Positions 1 to 4,846 of a DNA stretch of 6,851 nt are shown here, in pieces (position 1 is the first letter of the stretch; each line of letters starts with the position of its first letter). The notes beneath the pieces are model-generated. The model made no database searches, was not told the origin of the DNA, and worked only from the letters and a program-made list of their open reading frames with translations. The position numbers and the translations under genes were made by a program. Location: contig CAAEEC010000183.1 of assembly GCA_900754755.1 (NCBI GenBank), positions 1 to 6,851 on the forward strand, read 5' to 3'. This stretch comes from Clostridia bacterium (GTDB lineage: Bacteria; Bacillota; Clostridia; Christensenellales; Aristaeellaceae).

Positions 1-138
1 CGCACGAAGGCCGCCGCCAGTGGCGGAAACAGGCCGTAGTAAGCCCAATGAGCAAGGGAGAGCCGCAAGCGAACTTGTGAGCGCAGCGGAACGACCATTG
101 CGAATTGTGGAATGCTGTCAGCGAAGCTGACTGAGGGG
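1..138 (+). repeat. Intergenic repeat, copy A (cut by the left window edge)
   Basis: This is a non-coding repeat unit whose first ~83 bases match 271-353 with only scattered differences. Both share blocks such as GGCCGCCGCC, GTGGCGGAAACAGGCC and AGTAAGCCCAATGA. Its end (from about 90) matches the end of copy B from about 460: ACGACCAT, GAATTG, then a hairpin followed by CTGAGGG. Copy A lacks the ~100-base hairpin-rich middle of copy B. The end hairpin is GTCAGC (117-122), loop GAA, GCTGAC (126-131). The counterpart of the AAAAAGGGGG hairpin that precedes copy B presumably lies just outside the window. No reading frame here has a ribosome binding site or recognisable domain. Confidence 0.75.
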
Positions 139-208
139 TATCAATCCCTCCGTCACGGCTAACGCCGTGACACCTCCCTTTTCCCTCCGGGAAAAAGGAG
201 GCTTTTGG
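139..208 (-). repeat. Inverted end module of the same repeat, two hairpins
   Basis: This segment is the repeat's end module in reverse orientation. It holds a perfect 8-bp hairpin, GTCACGGC (152-159), loop TAAC, GCCGTGAC (164-171). Its reverse complement has a GTTA loop, like the copy B hairpin at 484-499, and is likewise followed by a GAGGGATTG-type tail. A second hairpin spans 173-201 (CCTCCCTTTTCCC, loop TCC, GGGAAAAAGGAGG; 12 of 13 positions pair). It is followed on the + strand by CTTTTGG, so it resembles a weak terminator. The arm AAAAAGGAGGCTTTTGG (192-208) is mirrored at 240-256. Function is unknown; transcription termination or mRNA 3'-end protection is possible. Confidence 0.6.
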
Positions 209-239
209 ACAGTGCTGCTTCATACTGGTGTAGCGCTAA

Positions 240-505
240 CCAAAAGGCTCCCTTTTCGCAAAAAGGGGGCGCACGGAGGCCGCCGCCTGTGGCGGAAACA
301 GGCCGAAGTAAGCCCAATGAAGCAGGGAGTGCCGCAAGCGAGCCTGCGAGCGTCGGAGGCCGCGAAGCGGCTGGAGCTCCGAGGACACGGAGCGAAGCGA
401 AGTCCGCAGGGGCGGAACACCGCGCAAGCGTTAGCGCAGGGCGGTGCGAAGGTGTGGGACGACCATGCTGAATTGAGGACGCTGTCGGCGTTAGCCGACT
501 GAGGG
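240..505 (+). repeat. Intergenic repeat, copy B (long form)
   Basis: This is the longer copy of the repeat. It opens with a hairpin, GCTCCCTTTT (247-256) pairing with the AAAA-GGGGGC block ending at 270 (one G-U pair, loop CGCA). The block matching copy A follows (271-353). Next is a hairpin-rich stretch absent from copy A (about 354-455), and then the shared end with the hairpin GTCGGC (484-489), loop GTTA, GCCGAC (494-499), and TGAGGG. Several frames stay open here, but they lack ribosome binding sites, are very rich in R, A, G and P, and coincide with the repeat, so I do not call genes. Confidence 0.7.
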
Positions 506-517
506 ATTGTCCCCTTT

Positions 518-543
518 CGCTGTCACCGAAGCTGACTGAGGGG
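518..543 (+). repeat. Third copy of the repeat end hairpin
   Basis: CGCTGTCACC-GAA-GCTGACTGAGGGG repeats the terminal hairpin seen at 117-138 and 484-505, about 30 nt after the latter. The stem is GTCACC (522-527) with GCTGAC (531-536) and one C-C mismatch, so this copy looks slightly decayed. Between it and the exporter gene (544-645) I see no gene. A TTGACT at 573-578 has no matching -10 box at 16-18 nt. Confidence 0.55.
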
Positions 544-593
544 TTGCCAGATTGCCCTACACAGCCTGCGCGTTGACTTTGTTAACGCTTTCA

Positions 594-616
594 GCCTCCC
601 GCCCATGACGGGAGGC
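594..616 (+). promoter_or_regulatory. Perfect 8-bp hairpin in the leader of the exporter gene
   Basis: GCCTCCCG (594-601) pairs perfectly with CGGGAGGC (609-616) around the 7-nt loop CCCATGA. The hairpin ends 15 nt before the exporter's Shine-Dalgarno (632-638). No U-run follows, so it is not a standard intrinsic terminator. CTTTC (588-592) could also pair with GAAAG (631-635), which would extend the structure over the start of the Shine-Dalgarno. A translational role is an inference; the hairpin could also be a remnant of the upstream repeat array. Confidence 0.4.
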
Positions 617-645
617 GCACTTGTCAAAACGAAAGGAACCGGCCC

Positions 646-1422
646 ATGAACGAAGAAATGCACCAGGTCATTGCCGTCGCGCGGATGGCGGCGAGCCTGA
701 TTTTGTCCAACGGCGGCGAGACCTATCGCGCGGAAGAAACCGCCGTACACATCGGCCGCACGTTCGGTTGCGAGATCGACGTGATCGCGCTGCCCACGGG
801 CCTAACGATGACGGTGCGGCGCGGCGGGGACAGTGCGACGTCCATCGCCCGGGTGAGCCGTCGCACGACGGATCTGGCCCGCCTGGAGCGGGTGAACGCG
901 ATTTCGCGCGCGCTGGAAAGCCGCGACATGGCGCTTGACGAGGCGCGGCGAGAACTCGAGCGGCTCTCCCGGCCCGCGGCGGCCCGCGTGGGCCTGAGCG
1001 CGGCCGCGGGCGGCGGCTCGGCGGCGATGTTCGCACTGATGTTTTTGGGCGATGGCTTCGATATGCTCGCTGCGGGCCTGATCAGCGCGGCGGTGCAGGC
1101 CGTGCTGTGCTTTTTGCCCGATCAGGAGGGCATGCCGCTCACCTGCCTGATCGGCGGCTTTCTGGTGGCGGCGCTTTCGCTGGCGGTGGTTTTGCTGTGC
1201 GGCATGGGCGACGCGGACCGCATCATCCTTTCCAACATGATGCCGCTGTTGCCGGGCCTGGCCTTTACCAACGCCATCCGGGATTCCATGCACGGCGATA
1301 TGGTTTCGGGCGGCGCGCGCATTTGCGACGCGGTGATGCGCGCCGTAATCTTGGCCACGGGCGCGGGCATTGCCATGCTCGCATTCTTGCGCATAGGGGG
1401 CGGAATCGCATGGTGGATGTGA
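646..1422 (+). CDS. Threonine/serine exporter family, ThrE N-domain/YjjP-like subunit
   Basis: This 258-residue membrane protein belongs to the ThrE/YjjP (DUF1212) family of amino-acid exporters, which move threonine/serine (Corynebacterium ThrE) or, as the E. coli YjjP-YjjB pair, succinate. The soluble N-terminal part (about 1-110) has the family pattern around residues 18-56: a NGGETYRAEE-type segment, then a GCEIDVIALPTGLT-like strand-turn. Hydrophobic segments follow at about 113-134, 138-158, 164-186 and 229-252. The conserved MPLLPG (199-204), AIRD (210-213), GD (217-218) and SGGAR (221-225) are all present. The start at 646 is supported by AAAGGAA (632-638) with 7-nt spacing. The protein is complete only with the next gene: ThrE is one polypeptide in Corynebacterium but split here. 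The substrate cannot be read from sequence. The gene looks visibly more GC-rich than the regulator and binding-protein genes. Confidence 0.9.
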   Translation: MNEEMHQVIAVARMAASLILSNGGETYRAEETAVHIGRTFGCEIDVIALPTGLTMTVRRGGDSATSIARVSRRTTDLARLERVNAISRALESRDMALDEARRELERLSRPAAARVGLSAAAGGGSAAMFALMFLGDGFDMLAAGLISAAVQAVLCFLPDQEGMPLTCLIGGFLVAALSLAVVLLCGMGDADRIILSNMMPLLPGLAFTNAIRDSMHGDMVSGGARICDAVMRAVILATGAGIAMLAFLRIGGGIAWWM

Positions 1423-1844
1423 TCAAAGGACTGGTGGGCAGCCTGGGCGCCAGCGCGTTTTTCGGCATTTTGTTTCACATTCCGCGCCGCTTGCTCGTGA
1501 GCGTGGCGCTGGTGGGCATGGCAGGCTATGGCGTGTATCTGACGGCGCTGGCCCTGCTGCAATCCGCCGTGGGCGCGAATTTTGTGGCTGCGCTGGCGGT
1601 GGCGCTGGCGGCGGAAATTCTGGCGCGCCGCCAAAAGGCGCCGGCCAACATCTTCTCGCTGATCGGCATTGTGCCGCTGGTGCCCGGGGGCGGCCTGTAC
1701 CAGACCATGCTGGCCCTGGTGATGGACGACTATAGCGCGGCGCTGTCCACGGGCGTGCAGACCATGCTCATCGCGGGCGCGATCGCGCTGGCCATCGCGG
1801 TGGTGGCCGTGTTTTTCCGCGCGCTGCCTGCACGCCAAAAGTGA
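1410..1844 (+). CDS. Threonine/serine exporter family, YjjB-like (DUF3815) subunit
   Basis: This 144-residue integral membrane protein is the C-terminal half of a split ThrE transporter. Hydrophobic segments lie at about 11-23, 28-51, 54-71, 81-103 and 114-136. The family signature PLVPG (89-93) followed by Y97 sits in the fourth segment, and the protein ends in a short basic tail (ARQK). I chose the ATG at 1410, not the longer open frame from 1107, because the family starts here, AGGGGGCGG (1395-1403) gives a ribosome binding site with 6-nt spacing, and the upstream part of that frame is a shadow of the previous gene. The start lies inside the last five codons of the upstream gene (13-nt overlap in another frame), so translation is probably coupled and the two subunits made together. 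The strong terminator follows the stop by 13 nt. Confidence 0.88.
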   Translation: MVDVIKGLVGSLGASAFFGILFHIPRRLLVSVALVGMAGYGVYLTALALLQSAVGANFVAALAVALAAEILARRQKAPANIFSLIGIVPLVPGGGLYQTMLALVMDDYSAALSTGVQTMLIAGAIALAIAVVAVFFRALPARQK

Positions 1845-1857
1845 CGCGCAGATAGCG

Positions 1858-1901
1858 AAAACCCCTCTCCCCGCGATAACACTTTCGGGAGAGGGGTTTT
1901 T
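1858..1901. terminator. Intrinsic terminator, probably bidirectional
   Basis: AAAACCCCTCTCCC (1858-1871) pairs without mismatch with GGGAGAGGGGTTTT (1887-1900), giving a 14-bp stem with a 15-nt loop. On the + strand it ends in five T, right after the exporter pair. Read from the minus strand the mirrored A-run gives four U, so it could also stop transcripts from the binding-protein side. Confidence 0.9.
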
Positions 1902-2068
1902 ATCATGCTTGGGCGCTGGCTCTGTGGCCCTACTGCGCCTTTTTCAGTGGGCCGCGGTACAGAAATCCTTCCGGCCAATACTTTATCAACGCAATTGGAG
2001 GGACCTGCCTCGGTTGTGGTAGGTCCCCCTCAAACTCTTGATAGGCCTGTGGGCCTGTAGGCGGAAAA
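1902..2068. other. Convergent intergenic region with stacked hairpins, no gene
   Basis: Three further inverted repeats lie here. GGCCC-(T)-ACTG (1926-1935) pairs with CAGTGGGCC (1945-1953) with one bulged base. GGGACCTGCC (2000-2009) pairs with GGTAGGTCCC (2018-2027); position 2007/2020 is a G-U pair in + strand RNA but an A-C mismatch in minus-strand RNA. AGGCC (2043-2047) pairs with GGCCT (2052-2056). None has a U-run. A short minus-strand frame ends with a TAG at 1930-1932 and reads ...KYWPEGFLYRGPLKKAQ. It has no ribosome binding site and only a possible TTG start (1990-1988), so I do not call it a gene. Confidence 0.5.
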
Positions 2069-3286
2069 TCAGCGATTCAAATAGTCGTCATAGGTGCGTT
2101 GCTGAATTTCTATGGCTTCCTCGATGCCCATAGAATATATCGTATCAATGAACGCATCGTATTGCTCAAAGCTTTCACGCCCCATGACGAATTTGGTTTC
2201 CATTTCATCGACATAGGTGTTGATTTCGCTCATAATTTCCGAAAGGCGGCTGGAATCTTCCGCTGTGGGGAACAGGACGGGCAACAAAAGGGAATAATCG
2301 CAATCGGCCCAGATCTGGCTTGCTTCCTCCTGCTGCCACAGCGCGTAATTGATTTGCTTGCGCGCGTTATAATCGTTCACGACAGGCGCATCCGAGGAGG
2401 GAAAGGCATACTGAATCACCGCCTGATCCATGGTGAGGCCATCTGGATTGTTGGTGATGGTTTCCGTAAACGATTTGCTACCATCCGGATTCACGACATA
2501 GCTTACGCCCTCAATGCCCCAATTGAGCAGCGTGTTGCCCTCCTGGCTGTAACAGAAATCGAGCAGGCGGATCGCGTCTTCCAAATGTTCTGTCTCAGCG
2601 CTGATGGCCGCTCCTTGCCCAACGAACGCGCGCACCAGCGGATCGCTGCCGGAATAGCGGATGCCCTCTTCCGTTGCGGGCGGCGCCACGCCGGTGAGAT
2701 TATAATCGGGTTGCACATCGGCCATTAAGTTGAGGATGCGCCCCATGCCGCCAGAGGTCGCTCCGTTGAAAGCGCCGCCCAAGTTTTGCGTCATTTTATT
2801 CTGCAGGCTGGTGCTATCTGTCGCGGCAAATTCCGGATCGATCAAGCCTTTGGCATACCAATCAGCCATGGTTTCCAAAAAGGCCTTATATCCGCTTTGT
2901 AGCTGGCCAAAGACGATTTTTCCATCTTCCGCGGAGGGATACAAGCCATTTCTCACGCCCCACGCTGGCGCAAAGGAGCGAATGCCGTTGATGCCCGCGC
3001 CCAAAAAGGGAAGCTCATCGGCAGTACCGTTGCCATTGGGATCCTTTTCTTTGAAGGCTGTGAGCACGGTTTCCCATTGCGCAATGTTGTCTGGGCGCTC
3101 CAGACCCAGGGCATCCAACCAATCTTGGCGGATCATCAAGCCATTATAGGACATGGAGCGGGCGTCTGGAAACACCTTGGCGAAGATGTATAGCCGCCCA
3201 TCGTTTAGCGAAACTTGCCGGGCAATCTCCGCATTGGCGGGGTCAGTGAGGAAGGCATGGTAGTTGGGCGCCATATCGGGGATCAC
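2069..3286 (-). pseudogene. LplA-like extracellular solute-binding protein, N-terminus missing
   Basis: The frame encodes about 405 residues of a family 1 (carbohydrate, CUT1-type) ABC transporter binding protein, closest in style to Bacillus LplA/YtcQ. Visible family features are IPDMAPNYHAFL at the start, the RQDWLDALGL stretch (53-62), the EF-hand-like loop DPNGNGTADELPF (82-94), WYAKGLIDPEF (143-153) and the LLNWGIEGVSYVVNPDG block (253-269). Intact members are lipoproteins of roughly 500 or more residues with a signal peptide, lipobox cysteine and about 100 residues before the IP..APN segment. All of that is absent. The GTG at 3286 has no ribosome binding site, and the frame stays open only to a TGA at 3346-3344, leaving no room for the missing part before the oxidoreductase stop. 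Without a signal peptide it could not reach the cell surface. Best reading: 5'-deleted remnant; an assembly error is the alternative. The body shows no stop codon, so the loss looks recent. Confidence 0.72.
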
Positions 3287-3360
3287 GTTTTTGGATGTTG
3301 CGCGCCAGGCGGATCCAGGGCGCTGGAAGGCTTTCTCTTTGGTTCATTCTCCATGCCTCC
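3243..3360 (-). other. Deletion junction with a stranded ribosome binding site and start
   Basis: On the minus strand the oxidoreductase stop (3362-3360) runs straight into GGAGG (3360-3356). An ATG follows at 3347-3345 with ideal 8-nt spacing. That ATG opens a frame of only 34 codons (stop 3245-3243), one base out of register with the binding-protein frame. A second ATG at 3354-3352 is only 1 nt from GGAGG and stops after 23 codons. The layout is what remains if the binding-protein gene kept its translation signals but lost its 5' coding part. The 34-codon frame shows no signal peptide or known domain. Confidence 0.5.
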
Positions 3361-4619
3361 TATCCGTTTGCACTTTCGTTTTGCGCAGCCGGGCTTGCCA
3401 CGCGCCGCGCCGCCTCCCGGCCAGCCGCTTCGCCCAATGTGGCGGCATCGCCGGTCACCCGGTAGCTGGAATGGGCGAAGAAATCCCCGCTAATGAGGCG
3501 GCCGGCGAGCAAAAGGTTGCTCCGGTCCATCGCTTCCAGGGCGCGCAGCGGAATGTCGTATGGCTGGCTATGCAATCCGGCGCGTTCCCGCGCTATGGTG
3601 CTGTCCGGACTGAGCGGATGGATGTCCAGCGGGAAATTCACGCGGCATACGGAATCGGGGTGTTTGCGCCCTTCCAGCGCATCTTGCAGCGTTACGGTAT
3701 ATTTGCCTAGAATGCGGCGGCCTTCCCGGATGCCCAGCACGGGTGCGGTCGCGGCTATGCGCAATTTTTCCCAGGGCTGGCCGAGCGCGCGCAGCGCCTG
3801 CTCCTGCGCAAAGAGTTCGCGCCGGGCGGTGATGACCGCTTCCGTGAGGGAAGCCGGATCGAGCGGATTGACGCCATAGCTGTGCGTGGTCATGGCGAGC
3901 CAAAGGTTCTCATCAATGTGGAAAAAGGACGGCGCTTCATAAGAAGGCGACAGGCCGGCGCGTTCCATCTCGCGCCGCAAAAGCGCTTTTGCGCTCTGCT
4001 CCTGTGTGTAAGGCAAAGAATTGTCAAAGCGCCGTGCGCTCGTGGCATCCACGCCGGTCATCAGGGCAATGAGAGAACCCGGTTGCGTTTCTCCTCCGGA
4101 CGCTTTCCCCAGCGCATATCGGCACCCTGCCAGGGCGGAGAGATCGCCATCGCCGGTTGCGTCGATAAAAACCGTTCCCGCGAAGGCTTGTCTCCCGGCC
4201 TTGCTTTCCACAATGGCGTGTGTGATGCGCTCCCCTTGCGTGCGCGCATCGCACACCGTTGAGTAGTACAAAATGCGTACGCCAGCTTGCAGCAACATAT
4301 CGTCCAATTCCCGCTTCACCGCTTCTGGAAAGGCGATGAAATTCCCGGACCGCTTGAATTGCCCTTCCTTGCTGGCACACAAACGGTTCATGAGTTCGCG
4401 CAAAAGCCCTTCTTTATCCGAAACGTCCAGCATCCAGCTGAGCAATCCACTGGTCCAGATTCCGCCGGCGCAACCCGCACGCTCAATCAGCAGGGTATCC
4501 GCACCCGCGCGGGCCGCCGCGATTGCAGCCATTGCCCCGGCAGGTCCTCCGCCCGCGACGATAACTTGCGCTTCTCCCACCACTGGGATCTCCCGGGCTG
4601 GCTCTTGCACAATATGCAT
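3360..4619 (-). CDS. FAD-dependent oxidoreductase (FAD_oxidored family)
   Basis: This 419-residue flavoprotein is of the FAD_oxidored (PF12831-like) type and predicted cytoplasmic. Residues 18-46 form the dinucleotide-binding fold: hydrophobic strand, GGGPAG (23-28), and E46 at the end of the second strand for the FAD ribose. The family's CAGGIWTSG segment (50-58) follows. A second FAD contact, DATGDGD (153-159), leads into LSALAG, and QPGSL (179-183), REGRRILGKYT (298-308) and the C-terminal AGRLISG...ALGEAAG-type module (372-400) are in order. The start is supported by AAGGAGG (4633-4627) with 7-nt spacing. There is no signal peptide or membrane segment. The substrate is unknown; enzymes of this type often sit beside sugar ABC transporters in Clostridia and Paenibacillus, and the binding-protein remnant lies immediately downstream, so a role in using an imported glycoside or sugar derivative is an inference. 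Probably one operon, read from the promoter at 4693-4665. Confidence 0.87.
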   Translation of the reverse strand: MHIVQEPAREIPVVGEAQVIVAGGGPAGAMAAIAAARAGADTLLIERAGCAGGIWTSGLLSWMLDVSDKEGLLRELMNRLCASKEGQFKRSGNFIAFPEAVKRELDDMLLQAGVRILYYSTVCDARTQGERITHAIVESKAGRQAFAGTVFIDATGDGDLSALAGCRYALGKASGGETQPGSLIALMTGVDATSARRFDNSLPYTQEQSAKALLRREMERAGLSPSYEAPSFFHIDENLWLAMTTHSYGVNPLDPASLTEAVITARRELFAQEQALRALGQPWEKLRIAATAPVLGIREGRRILGKYTVTLQDALEGRKHPDSVCRVNFPLDIHPLSPDSTIARERAGLHSQPYDIPLRALEAMDRSNLLLAGRLISGDFFAHSSYRVTGDAATLGEAAGREAARRVASPAAQNESANG

Positions 4620-4664
4620 GTTCTCGCCTCCTTCACCAAAATGTAATGCTCTGCTCTATGGTGA

Positions 4665-4693
4665 AGCATAGCACAAAAATGGGGCAAAGACAA
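4665..4693 (-). promoter_or_regulatory. Candidate promoter of the oxidoreductase operon
   Basis: On the minus strand TTGTCT (4693-4688) lies 17 nt before TATGCT (4670-4665). Each box matches 4 of 6 consensus positions, which suggests a weak, activator-dependent promoter. Transcription would begin near 4658, about 40 nt before the start codon. The -35 box touches the proximal arm of the inverted repeat at 4692-4758, the usual place for an AraC-type activator. Confidence 0.45.
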
Positions 4694-4758
4694 TTGCACA
4701 ATATTTGGATGGTAGCCATTCCAAAAAATCTATTATCCCATCCAAAAATTGTCCAATT
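4692..4758. promoter_or_regulatory. Candidate operator: 21-bp inverted repeat with internal half-site
   Basis: The arm 4692-4712 pairs with 4738-4758 at 19 of 21 positions (core ACAATATTTGGATGG against CCATCCAAAAATTGT). The centre is 25 nt and contains a third, imperfect half-site CCATTCCAAAAAAT (4716-4729). The third and distal half-sites point the same way, with their CCAAAAA cores exactly 21 bp apart (4721 and 4742), the centre spacing known for the araI1-araI2 direct repeat. The element lies upstream of both predicted start sites, so it would not be transcribed from either promoter and should act as DNA, not as an RNA hairpin. The regulator starting at 4847 is the obvious candidate binder. 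Confidence 0.6.
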
Positions 4759-4777
4759 AAATAATCGGCCTATCTGC

Positions 4778-4807
4778 TAGTCAGCGAGTGGGACGCCGTG
4801 TTATAAT
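4778..4807 (+). promoter_or_regulatory. Candidate extended -10 promoter of the AraC-type regulator
   Basis: A perfect TATAAT (4802-4807) is preceded by TG one base upstream (4799-4800), forming an extended -10 element. The best -35 match, TAGTCA (4778-4783), is weak (4 of 6) at 18-nt spacing. Transcription would start near 4814, about 33 nt before the start codon. The distal operator arm ends 20 nt upstream of the -35, so autoregulation is plausible. Confidence 0.6.
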
Positions 4808-4846
4808 CGTGATTGAAAAAGTGCAATTGCGCGAGGAGGGAAAGTC

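Noticed and set aside
167..502. Open frames of 60-110 codons on both strands inside the repeat array
   Set aside because: They coincide with hairpin repeats, have no ribosome binding site, and their R/A/G/P-rich products come from GC-rich repeat units.
1..550. CRISPR array
   Set aside because: The repeats are long, imperfect, in mixed orientation and unevenly spaced, with no unique spacers of uniform length and no cas genes in the window.
573..578. TTGACT as a -35 box for the exporter pair
   Set aside because: No -10-like hexamer exists 16-18 nt downstream; that position falls in the GC-rich hairpin.
1107..1409. Upstream extension of the second exporter subunit's frame
   Set aside because: It overlaps the first subunit in another frame, encodes no family features, and a good ribosome binding site supports the start at 1410.
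1730..1978. Minus-strand frame of 82 codons across the terminator
   Set aside because: It runs through the terminator hairpin and antisense to the exporter, with no ribosome binding site or recognisable domain.
2000..2027. 10-bp hairpin as the terminator of the binding-protein operon
   Set aside because: No U-run follows in the minus direction and one stem position is a mismatch in minus-strand RNA; the hairpin at 1858-1901 is a far better terminator.
2099..2728. 209-codon + strand frame
   Set aside because: It is antisense to the binding-protein gene, whose family motifs are clear; no ribosome binding site or domain.
4692..4758. The inverted repeat as an RNA terminator or riboswitch
   Set aside because: It lies upstream of both predicted transcription starts, so neither promoter would transcribe it, and no GC-rich stem plus U-run is present.
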